DNA of 6,181 nucleotides from Nonlabens sp. (GTDB lineage Bacteria > Bacteroidota > Bacteroidia > Flavobacteriales > Flavobacteriaceae), in assembly GCA_030731685.1 (NCBI GenBank), contig JANQTO010000350.1, positions 7,129 through 13,309 on the forward strand, in the 5' to 3' direction. Made by a program: the position numbers and the translations under genes. Below the pieces are notes generated by a model, which searched no databases, was not told the origin of the DNA, and saw only the letters and a program-made list of their open reading frames with translations. This document shows, piece after piece, positions 1 through 6,181 of the stretch. Position 1 is the stretch's first letter. Each line of letters opens with the position of its first letter.

Positions 1-467
1 CTGCTAAGGCGATGAAGGAAGACGTACTCAAAGGTTACAAAGTAGGTGCAGACGACTACCTAAATAAACCTTTTGACAGTGAAGTACTTCTTATGAAAAT
101 ACGTGCTTTTATGCACCGTAAAACTCCAGATAATCTAATTGATTCTAAGGAGTTTGAATTCAAAATAGGTGGATTCCAGTTGAACAGTAAACTGCGTTTT
201 CTTACCATAGATGGTCAGGAGCCTATTAAACTATCGCCTAAAGAAAATGAGCTGTTGCGATTACTAGCATTACATATTAACGATTTAATGCCACGAGAAC
301 TCGCACTTAACAAAATATGGAGAGACGACAACTATTTTACGTCACGCTCTATGGATGTTTACATAGCTAAATTACGTAAATACCTCAAAGCCGACGATAA
401 TGTAGAAATCGTCAACATTCACGGTGAAGGGTTTAGACTCCTCATTAAGAATGAAGTAGATATGTAA
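1..467 (+). CDS. OmpR-family response regulator, C-terminal part (gene starts before the window)
   Basis: This is the end of a two-component response regulator: a phosphorylation-controlled transcription factor in the cytoplasm. The frame is open to the left edge: codons from base 3 read Ala-Lys-Ala before the first Met at 12, and bases 1-2 (CT) fit the conserved switch Thr/Ser codon. Numbering from the Met at 12, residues 1-36 are the last part of the receiver domain, with GADDYLNKPF (12-21) carrying the conserved Lys19-Pro20. The phosphoacceptor Asp lies outside the window. Residues about 48-146 form a winged-helix DNA-binding domain: LSPKENELLRLLA (74-86), a recognition helix around SRSMDVYIAKLRKYL (111-125) and the wing IVNIHGEGFRLL (133-144). 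The order and motifs resemble the RprY-like regulators of Bacteroidota. The partner histidine kinase is not visible and probably lies upstream. The gene converges on miaA, leaving only 15 bp between stop codons. The class is secure; the regulon is unknown. Confidence 0.93.
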   Translation, partial: AKAMKEDVLKGYKVGADDYLNKPFDSEVLLMKIRAFMHRKTPDNLIDSKEFEFKIGGFQLNSKLRFLTIDGQEPIKLSPKENELLRLLALHINDLMPRELALNKIWRDDNYFTSRSMDVYIAKLRKYLKADDNVEIVNIHGEGFRLLIKNEVDM

Positions 468-482
468 TATAACACATAGTTT

Positions 483-1385
483 CTATAATAACTTACGGAC
501 TTGCTCTACTATTTCAGTATAGCAAGTTTTGTAGTTAAACCATGTAACGTCCGTTTCTTTGCGGTACCACGTTAATTGCCTTTTGGCAAATCTTCGTGTG
601 TTCTGTTTAATCAACGAAATTGCATCGTCCATGCTAGAACCTGTTGCAATCGAATCATAAATTTCACGATAGCCAACGGTTTGCAATGCATTTAACTCCT
701 TATGCGGTTCAAGTGAAATAGCTTCCTCTATTAAACCAGCAGCGACCATATCGTCCACGCGCAAGTTTATGCGATTGTAAAGCGTTTCTCTAGCGGCCTC
801 AAGACCTATCTTAACTACATTAAAAGGTCGTTGTTTAGCCTTTGCAGTTCTTTGTTCACTAAATTTTTTTCCGCTAGATTTTATGAAAGATACGGCTCTG
901 AGTAATCGTTGGGCATTTTGTACATCCACTTCCTCGAAGTACACTGGGTCTAAGATTCGCAGCTCGTCTTGTAGCCATAACAAGCCACGTTGTTCATATT
1001 TTTCCTGTACGTGCTGTTTAATTTCTTCAGAAACTGCTTGAAATTCATCCAAACCATGGGTGACTGCTTTTTCATACAAAGCACTGCCACCTACCATGAT
1101 TAAAACGTCGTTAGCTTCAAAAAGCTTCGTTATAATCTCTAACGCTTCTTTTTCAAAATCACCCACCGTAAATCGCTCGTGAATACTTTTGTTTTGGATG
1201 AAATGGTGTGGTACCTCACTTAATTCTTCCGCACTTGGCACTGCGGTACCTATAGACATCTCTTTGTAAAATTGCCTGCTGTCACAAGAAATGATATGTG
1301 TGGAGTACGCTTTCGCGAAAGCGATACTTAGAGCAGTCTTACCTATACCTGTAGGACCTACAATGGTTATTAGCGTCTTAATCAT
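483..1385 (-). CDS. miaA: tRNA dimethylallyltransferase MiaA
   Basis: MiaA transfers a dimethylallyl group from dimethylallyl diphosphate to N6 of A37 in tRNAs that read UNN codons. The product is i6A37, usually then methylthiolated by MiaB (not in this window). Visible motifs are the P-loop GPTGIGKT (10-17), the active-site segment CDSRQFY (34-40) with Asp35 as expected catalytic base, IGTAVPS (45-51), VPHHF (58-62), VGGSALY (99-105), DVQNAQRLLRAV (154-165), VGYREIY (237-243) and the C-terminal RRFAKRQLTWYRK (264-276). At 300 residues it has the usual length. The frame also opens at a GTG at 1400, but I chose the ATG at 1385: it places the protein start next to MIKTLITIVGPT, as in the family, and gives an 8-base overlap (ATGATTAA) with the upstream channel gene. 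No Shine-Dalgarno sequence is visible, so translation is probably coupled. IGTAVP replaces the IGTAKP of E. coli MiaA. I believe this is common in Bacteroidota. Confidence 0.96.
   Translation of the reverse strand: MIKTLITIVGPTGIGKTALSIAFAKAYSTHIISCDSRQFYKEMSIGTAVPSAEELSEVPHHFIQNKSIHERFTVGDFEKEALEIITKLFEANDVLIMVGGSALYEKAVTHGLDEFQAVSEEIKQHVQEKYEQRGLLWLQDELRILDPVYFEEVDVQNAQRLLRAVSFIKSSGKKFSEQRTAKAKQRPFNVVKIGLEAARETLYNRINLRVDDMVAAGLIEEAISLEPHKELNALQTVGYREIYDSIATGSSMDDAISLIKQNTRRFAKRQLTWYRKETDVTWFNYKTCYTEIVEQVRKLL
499..530 (+). terminator. Possible intrinsic terminator of the response regulator gene, inside the miaA 3' end
   Basis: CTTGCT (500-505) pairs with AGCAAG (521-526). After one C/T mismatch (506/520), TACT (507-510) pairs with AGTA (516-519) around the five-base loop ATTTC. 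A499-T527 can extend the stem. TTTT at 527-530 follows on the plus strand, then GT. This is a stem of about 10 bp with a short U-run 32 bp after the regulator's stop. It overlaps miaA codons, so the pairing could be chance. The minus strand has no T-run after the same stem, so it is not a miaA terminator. Confidence 0.4.
1308..1323. repeat. 16-bp perfect CG-rich palindrome, copy 1, inside miaA
   Basis: CGCTTTCGCGAAAGCG is a perfect inverted repeat. In miaA it encodes Ala22-Phe23-Ala24-Lys25-Ala26 (IAFAKAY), just after the P-loop. A close copy lies at 5893-5908 in an unrelated gene and in another codon phase. This suggests a dispersed short palindrome kept at the DNA level rather than a protein motif. 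Confidence 0.6.
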
Positions 1386-2250
1386 GCAAATGAAAACCAC
1401 ATTCGTGACAATAAATGGCGTCGTTCAAGTGACGTTCTGCTAGACAATTACGGCAAACCTGTGTATTTCCAGTGTGGTCGATAGGTGATGGCTGTTGATT
1501 TGCTTTAGAAGGTTTGCTACCTGGGGTAACTGTAAGTTCAGAACTTACAATTCCTGTGGGCACAGCGATAATACCATAACCCATAATCATAATGAGGGAT
1601 GCAATAAATTGTCCCAGCGGAGTAACTGGTGCAATGTCACCAAATCCTACCGTCGTAAGTGTTACGATACACCAGTAAATAGCAACTGGAATACTTACAA
1701 AGCCACTCTCAGGACCTTCTATAATGTACATTAAAGTGCCGAAGATGATAGAAATAACCAAGACGGCAAATAAGAACACTGCGATTTTAGGTGCACTAGC
1801 TTTAAGTGCTCGCTTGAGTTTGTCTGACTCGCCTATAAACTGTGTGATTTTAAGTATTCTGAAAACACGCAGCAATCTAAGAGACCTTATGGATAGCAGC
1901 GCATTAAAACCGCCTATGAATAATCCTAAATAGAGTGGAAGTGTAGATAACAAATCTATAATTCCATAAAACGAAAAAATATACTTCCACGGGTGCTTGA
2001 TGGAAACAATGCGTAAAATATATTCTATAGTGAAGAATATGGTAACAATCCATTCAAGGGTTAAAAAAAGAGAACCATATTTTTGACCTATGGATGGTAC
2101 ACTTTCCAGCATAACCAGCGCAATACTCACTAGAATAATGAATAGAAGGACTAGGTCAAAAAGTTTACCTGCAGGCGTGTCTGCCTCGTAGATTACTTGA
2201 TGAATCTTTGCACGCCAACCCATCATATTTTGTGTGTTGTTTTTATCCAT
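1378..2250 (-). CDS. Voltage-gated potassium-channel-like ion transporter with C-terminal zinc ribbon
   Basis: This is a six-helix inner-membrane channel subunit of the voltage-gated ion channel superfamily, expected to work as a tetramer and probably potassium-selective. Approximate segments in the 290 residues are S1 31-49, S2 61-83, S3 90-110, S4 117-136, S5 154-176, the pore loop and S6 212-238. S4 carries positive charges at every third position (Arg122, 125, 128, 131, Lys134), the pattern of a working voltage sensor. The selectivity filter is TTVGFGD (199-205). After S6 comes a polar linker (240-262), then a CxxC-x11-CxxC motif with Cys266, 269, 281 and 284, which looks like a small cytoplasmic zinc ribbon. 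Its ATG shares one base with the upstream E1 stop (TAATG), and its end overlaps miaA by eight bases, so it is the middle gene of a coupled operon. The channel fold is secure. Ion preference and the role of the ribbon are inferred. Confidence 0.93.
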   Translation of the reverse strand: MDKNNTQNMMGWRAKIHQVIYEADTPAGKLFDLVLLFIILVSIALVMLESVPSIGQKYGSLFLTLEWIVTIFFTIEYILRIVSIKHPWKYIFSFYGIIDLLSTLPLYLGLFIGGFNALLSIRSLRLLRVFRILKITQFIGESDKLKRALKASAPKIAVFLFAVLVISIIFGTLMYIIEGPESGFVSIPVAIYWCIVTLTTVGFGDIAPVTPLGQFIASLIMIMGYGIIAVPTGIVSSELTVTPGSKPSKANQQPSPIDHTGNTQVCRNCLAERHLNDAIYCHECGFHLHD

Positions 2251-4664
2251 TAATGATGTAACGGAAATTTTGCTGGGTTGCTTTCATTCATAATATTGTA
2301 AACAGTATCAAAAACATCGTCCTTGCTAGGTTTAGAAAAGTAATCACCGTCTGTGCCGTATGCCGGTCTGTGAGCCTGCGCACTCAAACATTGTGGTTTG
2401 CTATCTAAAAATGGCCACGCATGCTGCTCGTCTAAGACTTGTTGCAATATAAAAGCACTTGCACCACCAGGAACGTCTTCATCTATGATAAGCAGTCTAT
2501 TTGTCTTTTTGATACTTTTTACTATATCGTGATTTATATCAAATGGCAATAACGATTGAACATCTATAAGTTCTACCGAAATACCAGCGCGCTCTAAGTC
2601 TATTATTGCATCATCTATAATACGCAACGTGGAGCCGTAAGAAACGATAGTTATGTCTGTACCTTCTATAAGCGTTTCTACTTCACCTATAGGTGTTTTA
2701 AAAGCTCCTAGGTTTGCAGGTAGTTTTTCTTTTAGTCTGTAACCATTAAGACATTCTACAATTAATGCAGGTTCATCACTGGCTAGCATCGTGTTATAAA
2801 AACCTGCTGCCTGCGTCATATTTCTAGGAACTAGAACATGAATACCACGCACAAGGTTGATAATGCCGCCCATAGGCGAGCCACTGTGCCATATACCCTC
2901 GAGTCTGTGACCTCGGGTTCTGATGATTACTGGTGCTTTTTGGCGCCCTTTTGTACGGTAGTGTAATGTTGCAAGGTCATCGCTCATGAGTTGTAGGCAG
3001 TAGAGCAAGTAATCGAGATATTGAATTTCGGCGATGGGTCTTAGACCTCGCATAGCGAGTCCCATTCCCTGGCCTAAAATAGTAGCTTCTCGTATACCTG
3101 TATCAGACACACGCAGTTCTCCATATTTTTCTTGCATTCCTTCAAGGCCTTGATTTACATCACCTATTTCACCAGCGTCTTCACCAAAAATCATCACCTC
3201 TGGACGTTCACTGAAAATAGCATCAAAGTTATCACGCATAATCACGCGACCATCTACCTCTGGACTCTCATTATTGTATACAGGTTTCACTGCGGCGATA
3301 TTTACTGCTGCTTTATCGCTAGTACTAAAAAGGTGGCTGCTATAAGCTTGCTGTGTGGTTTCTTTATGAGTTGCAACCCACATTTGCAAGCTTTGTATCG
3401 CATCGTTGTTCTCTTTTATTGCAAAGCGCAAAATCGCTCGTGCAGTTTCAAAAACATTTTTGAGATTTGGTTCCTTTATTTCTTTGAGTGCATTAATTAC
3501 AGGAGTCATGAAAACACCTTCACTAGACGCCGCGGCAACGGCTTCCATAAGGTTCACAGCTTCCGTGCGTCTATCCAAAATAGGGTTTAGGTAAGCATTC
3601 CAAGCGGCTTTCTTACCGTCGCGTACCTGCTTTTTAATGTCGTTTTCAATAGACAGTAATTCATCGTCTGTTGCAAATTCATTGTCTATAAGCCACTTTC
3701 TAAACTGTACGTTACAATCGTGTTCACGTTCCCACGCAAGGCGCTCCTCACTTTTATAACGCTCATGTGAGCCACTTGTACTGTGACCTTGTGGTTGTGT
3801 AAGTTCCTTGACGTGAATCATTACTGGAACATGCTCCTCGCGCGCTATAGCACTTGCTTTTTCATAAGCATCTACTAAGGCGACATAATCCCATCCATTA
3901 ACAGTGATGATTTCATAACCAGCATCTTCATTATCGCGCTGAAAGCCGGCTTGTATTTTACTTATATTTTCTTTAGTGGTTTGGTGACGTGCATGGACTG
4001 AGATTCCATAAGCATCGTCCCAGACACTTATGACCATTGGGATTTGTAAAACGCCTGCCGCATTGAAGCTTTCCCAGAAATGTCCTTCGCTGGTACTAGC
4101 ATTTCCTATCGTACCCCAAGCAACCTCGTTCCCTTGATTAGAAAAACCGTTATCTGCAGCGATATCTTTATTGTGTCTATAGACTTTAGAAGCTTGCGCA
4201 AGCCCTAATAGTCTTGGCATTTGCGCAGCTGTAGGAGAGATATCGGCGCTTGAGTTTTTTTGGTCCACAAGTCTTTTCCAGCTACCATCTTCATGCAAAC
4301 TGTGTGTGGCAAAGTGCCCACCCATTTGGCGGCCTGCACTCATAGGCTCCTGGCTTAAATCAGTATTTGCATAAAGACCCGCAAAAAACTGCTCGATGGT
4401 TAATTCACCTATAGCCATCATAAAAGTTTGATCTCTATAGTAACCACTTCTAAAATCGCCATTTTCAAAAGAACGTGCCCACGCAAGTTGTGGAAGTTCT
4501 TTACCATCACCAAAAATTCCAAACTTAGCCTTACCAGTAAGCACTTCTCGTCTACCTAATAAGCTGCATTCCCTACTGGTTACCGCGAGGGTATAATCTT
4601 TAAGGACTTCAATTTTAAAGTCCTCTTTTACGAGCTGGGCGTTTGTGATATCGTCTGTATTCAT
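2250..4664 (-). CDS. Fused E1 alpha/beta subunits of a 2-oxoacid (branched-chain type) dehydrogenase
   Basis: This is the thiamine-diphosphate E1 component of a 2-oxoacid dehydrogenase complex. It would decarboxylate a 2-oxo acid, most likely 2-oxoisovalerate and related branched-chain keto acids, and pass the acyl group to a lipoyl E2. The 804 residues join both subunits, which are separate in most bacteria. The alpha part (about 30-330) has SGYYRDQ (73-79), the cofactor segment IGNASTSEG (186-194) to WDDAYGIS (215-222), and a GHSTSGSHERY loop (293-303) like the E1-alpha phosphorylation loop. A less conserved stretch (about 370-470) leads into the beta part (about 471-793), with FGEDAGEIGD (493-502), the cofactor-contacting Glu526 in GIREATILG, HSGSP with His593, and IDVQSLLPFDI (700-710). 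The usual GDG Asp is Asn188, and the second site reads Asp-Asp instead of Asn-Asn. The start at 4664 follows an A-rich leader and a good promoter. No E2 or E3 gene is in view. The family is secure; substrate preference is not. Confidence 0.93.
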   Translation of the reverse strand: MNTDDITNAQLVKEDFKIEVLKDYTLAVTSRECSLLGRREVLTGKAKFGIFGDGKELPQLAWARSFENGDFRSGYYRDQTFMMAIGELTIEQFFAGLYANTDLSQEPMSAGRQMGGHFATHSLHEDGSWKRLVDQKNSSADISPTAAQMPRLLGLAQASKVYRHNKDIAADNGFSNQGNEVAWGTIGNASTSEGHFWESFNAAGVLQIPMVISVWDDAYGISVHARHQTTKENISKIQAGFQRDNEDAGYEIITVNGWDYVALVDAYEKASAIAREEHVPVMIHVKELTQPQGHSTSGSHERYKSEERLAWEREHDCNVQFRKWLIDNEFATDDELLSIENDIKKQVRDGKKAAWNAYLNPILDRRTEAVNLMEAVAAASSEGVFMTPVINALKEIKEPNLKNVFETARAILRFAIKENNDAIQSLQMWVATHKETTQQAYSSHLFSTSDKAAVNIAAVKPVYNNESPEVDGRVIMRDNFDAIFSERPEVMIFGEDAGEIGDVNQGLEGMQEKYGELRVSDTGIREATILGQGMGLAMRGLRPIAEIQYLDYLLYCLQLMSDDLATLHYRTKGRQKAPVIIRTRGHRLEGIWHSGSPMGGIINLVRGIHVLVPRNMTQAAGFYNTMLASDEPALIVECLNGYRLKEKLPANLGAFKTPIGEVETLIEGTDITIVSYGSTLRIIDDAIIDLERAGISVELIDVQSLLPFDINHDIVKSIKKTNRLLIIDEDVPGGASAFILQQVLDEQHAWPFLDSKPQCLSAQAHRPAYGTDGDYFSKPSKDDVFDTVYNIMNESNPAKFPLHH

Positions 4665-4683
4665 TGTAGTTTTTCTATTCCTA

Positions 4684-4714
4684 CAAAGGTACAGTTTAAC
4701 CGTTCTATTTGCAA
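4684..4714 (-). promoter_or_regulatory. Bacteroidota-type promoter for the E1-channel-miaA operon
   Basis: On the minus strand TACCTTTG (4691-4684) matches the Bacteroidota -7 consensus TAnnTTTG exactly. A TTG (4714-4712) lies 20 bases upstream of it, within the spacing known for the -33 element. Transcription would start roughly at 4676-4680, giving a leader of about 15 bases that is A-rich and lacks a Shine-Dalgarno sequence. The site fills most of the gap between the barrel gene and the E1 start. Confidence 0.65.
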
Positions 4715-4721
4715 CCTGATG

Positions 4722-6071
4722 CTAGTACCAGCGACGGTTAAATAGTTTTATCATGGTTGTAAGATCTAGTGTTACTATAAATCTTATTTTCTGGTCATAA
4801 TCGGGTTGTGCGATTTCCCAACCGTTATTACTATATACAGGAAAGTAAAGCTCAAAGTAATCTTGTAATAAATTTAGTCGAACACCGCTGTCGTAGACAA
4901 ATGCTGGGTCTACATTTTTGTTTTTAACAAGGCCTAAATCACCGTAAACAAATACATATTTCCATATGCTATAGGAAGCGTTTGTTGTGGTTATCCATTG
5001 GTTTGCAAAGGCTGGTTCGAGTTGTGATTTAAATCCACCTTCGGCAGGAATGAATTGCTGTGAAAACAGACCTGTACTTTCAGAACGACCGTAGTAGTTG
5101 TAATCAAAAAGATAGTCTGTAGGCCTGTCTAGTGCAAACGAGAAAAAGTTTCCAGTAGCTTGCGTATCATTGCTTAAGAATGCCCCGGCAAAAAACCTCA
5201 CGCTAAGTTGTCTATTGTCCTTATAAAGTCTGCGCCACTGTGTTCTGAAGTCTACCTTGGTAAATTTCTGGGAGACTTCTATGCCACCACCATAGCTTTT
5301 GAATCGTTTTAGGTTTAAATCTGAGCTACCATAAGTGATGTTGAAAACGTTGTAATCTGGTTCACTTATAGGGTTTAATGGGTTACGGTCACGGCTCACT
5401 AATATGTTGCGTATATTTAGATTTTGCACTGCGTTGCTGCGCAAATCTTTAGGCCTGTACGCAAGGTTTAAATATATCGAGCCTCGTCTATAGAGTAGGT
5501 CATCATCATATGAAAAGGTGTTTGCACTTATACCGTAACGCACTTCATACAATCGCTCGCTGCGGTCCTGCACAGGGTGCTCATAGGAAAGTGCTACGGA
5601 GCCTACCAGTTTTTTAGAAGTAAGCCCATAATTAGGTCGTATGCTATACCTGAACGGTTTGCGTATGAGGTTTCCATTGTAGAAACGTCCTCCTACAGAA
5701 AAACCGTCGTATAGATTATAGCTCACATCGGGCATGAGGAAAATTTGCGTCTTTTTAGGATTTTCCACATCTTTAAAAAGTCGAAATTCTAAAGGTCTAT
5801 TAAGCGATGGAAATCCCTTCAGCGTCTTATAATTATCACGCATTGTAAACTCTGGAATGAGATTTTCATAATTCAGGGCAACTTGTGTAGCACGCTTTCG
5901 CGGAAGCGTAATTGCAACCTCATCAAGGAATCCATCTATCCATTGTTTGTGAACGATACTATCGTTTTCAAGCAAATAAATAGCTACTGGCAGTCTACGG
6001 TCTGATTTGTTTTTGATAACAAGATGAACAGAATCATTGCGTTTAGTAACTGATTTTATTTTCCAGTCCAT
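4722..6071 (-). CDS. C-terminal barrel part of an M1-like (gluzincin) metallopeptidase; probably truncated
   Basis: I recognise this 449-residue frame as resembling the C-terminal portion of large flavobacterial M1-type metallopeptidases, which continue past their peptidase domain into a membrane-barrel-like region. Residues 1-75 look like the linking beta domain (DWKIKSVTKRNDS at 2-14, WIDGF at 44-48). The rest is rich in alternating aromatic and polar strands typical of an outer-membrane beta-barrel: EFRLFKDVENP (95-105), YNLYDGFSVGGRFYNG (118-133), SYGGGIEVSQKF (259-270) and a C-terminal LFNRRWY (443-449). There is no HExxH zinc motif and no signal peptide, so as written it could not reach the outer membrane by itself. 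The ATG at 6071 lies in the middle of the family alignment and is preceded in frame by TGA-AAC. I see no exact TAnnTTTG promoter upstream. Either it is the surviving end of a broken gene or the sequence contains errors near 6072-6140. A free-standing barrel protein is less likely. The identification is from memory of the family. Confidence 0.7.
   Translation of the reverse strand: MDWKIKSVTKRNDSVHLVIKNKSDRRLPVAIYLLENDSIVHKQWIDGFLDEVAITLPRKRATQVALNYENLIPEFTMRDNYKTLKGFPSLNRPLEFRLFKDVENPKKTQIFLMPDVSYNLYDGFSVGGRFYNGNLIRKPFRYSIRPNYGLTSKKLVGSVALSYEHPVQDRSERLYEVRYGISANTFSYDDDLLYRRGSIYLNLAYRPKDLRSNAVQNLNIRNILVSRDRNPLNPISEPDYNVFNITYGSSDLNLKRFKSYGGGIEVSQKFTKVDFRTQWRRLYKDNRQLSVRFFAGAFLSNDTQATGNFFSFALDRPTDYLFDYNYYGRSESTGLFSQQFIPAEGGFKSQLEPAFANQWITTTNASYSIWKYVFVYGDLGLVKNKNVDPAFVYDSGVRLNLLQDYFELYFPVYSNNGWEIAQPDYDQKIRFIVTLDLTTMIKLFNRRWY
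5893..5908. repeat. 16-bp CG-rich palindrome, copy 2 (one mismatch), inside the barrel gene
   Basis: CGCTTTCGCGGAAGCG differs from the copy at 1308-1323 at one base (G at 5903), which breaks one pair of the palindrome. Here it encodes part of Thr55-Leu56-Pro57-Arg58-Lys59-Arg60. The palindrome begins at a second codon position on the minus strand, whereas copy 1 begins at a third codon position. Confidence 0.5.
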
Positions 6072-6181
6072 GTTTCAACAAAATAATATGAGACAACAAA
6101 TCAAAATCATTTCTTAAAACACTGATAAAAAAATAATTCTGATTGATGCAGTGGTATTGTCATAAATTGCACTGGAGTGAA
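6072..6181 (-). other. Non-open upstream stretch, possibly decayed coding sequence of the peptidase gene
   Basis: All three minus-strand frames contain stops in these 110 bp, and two of them lie in the frame of the barrel ORF. Short pieces resemble the protein expected just before the barrel part, where the family usually has an acidic-W-F-F motif, a tyrosine-rich stretch and then DWKIK. One frame reads Asn-Asp-Phe-Asp (about 6101-6112). Another reads FVVSYYFVET, ending at about 6073. The third begins MDWKIK at 6071. The plus strand shows no convincing gene start, and no exact TAnnTTTG promoter is seen on the minus strand. The resemblance is weak and made by eye. Confidence 0.35.

Noticed and set aside
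461..478. TATGT/ACATA inverted repeat between the convergent genes as a bidirectional terminator
   Set aside because: It has only five AT-rich pairs, an eight-base loop and no adjacent T-run on either strand.
1386..1400. GTG at 1400 as miaA start
   Set aside because: It adds five residues not typical of the family and a 23-base overlap with the channel gene. The ATG at 1385 fits better.
1495..1734. Plus-strand 79-codon ORF
   Set aside because: It lies wholly antisense to the channel gene, whose helices and filter are clear. Its translation shows no recognisable domain.
1724..1933. Plus-strand 69-codon ORF
   Set aside because: It is antisense to the S3-S5 region of the channel and has no family resemblance or start signal.
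3132..3594. Two overlapping plus-strand ORFs of 152 and 62 codons
   Set aside because: Both are antisense to the E1 fusion, at the linker and start of the beta part. Their hydrophobic, Phe- and Cys-rich composition is what the complement of this gene would give.
2250..4664. Fused E1 as an assembly artefact joining two genes
   Set aside because: The frame is uninterrupted through the linker, and single-chain alpha/beta E1 enzymes are known in Bacteroidota.
6072..6181. A minus-strand promoter for the barrel ORF
   Set aside because: Only imperfect versions of TAnnTTTG occur (for example TGATTTTG), which is expected in such AT-rich DNA.

Overview
The window looks like a chromosomal segment of a flavobacterium (phylum Bacteroidota, probably a marine Flavobacteriaceae). 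The evidence is a single-polypeptide alpha+beta 2-oxoacid dehydrogenase E1, a voltage-gated-type channel with a zinc-ribbon tail, and an RprY-like OmpR-family regulator. A promoter of the Bacteroidota form TTG-N20-TAnnTTTG is also present, and the starts lack obvious Shine-Dalgarno sequences. The genus assignment is not secure. I see no phage, IS element, CRISPR array, tRNA or rRNA.

Layout, left to right. Positions 1-467 (+) hold the 3' part of a response regulator gene whose start lies outside the window. A hairpin followed by TTTT (about 499-530) may terminate it, and it lies inside the 3' end of the convergent miaA. From 4664 down to 483 on the minus strand runs a tight three-gene operon, in transcription order: fused E1 alpha/beta of a branched-chain-type 2-oxoacid dehydrogenase, a six-helix potassium-channel-like protein, and miaA (tRNA dimethylallyltransferase). 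The first junction shares one base (TAATG) and the second eight bases (ATGATTAA), so the three are probably translationally coupled. A recognisable promoter sits in the 57-bp gap in front of the E1 gene.

From 6071 down to 4722 (-) lies a 449-codon reading frame. It resembles only the C-terminal beta-barrel part of the large flavobacterial M1-like (gluzincin) metallopeptidases. The zinc-binding peptidase part is absent from this frame, and an in-frame stop lies two codons before its ATG. The 110 bp beyond it contain stops in all three minus-strand frames, with short pieces resembling the expected upstream protein in different frames. It may therefore be the remnant of a broken gene.

The genes do not form one obvious pathway. 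The operon joins branched-chain keto-acid catabolism (and supply of branched fatty-acid primers), ion conductance and tRNA A37 modification. Most points of interest are details: the metal-ligand exchange in the E1 cofactor site, the channel's four-cysteine tail, two copies of a 16-bp CG-rich palindrome read in different codon phases, and the possibly decapitated peptidase barrel. I found no clearly new multi-gene system.
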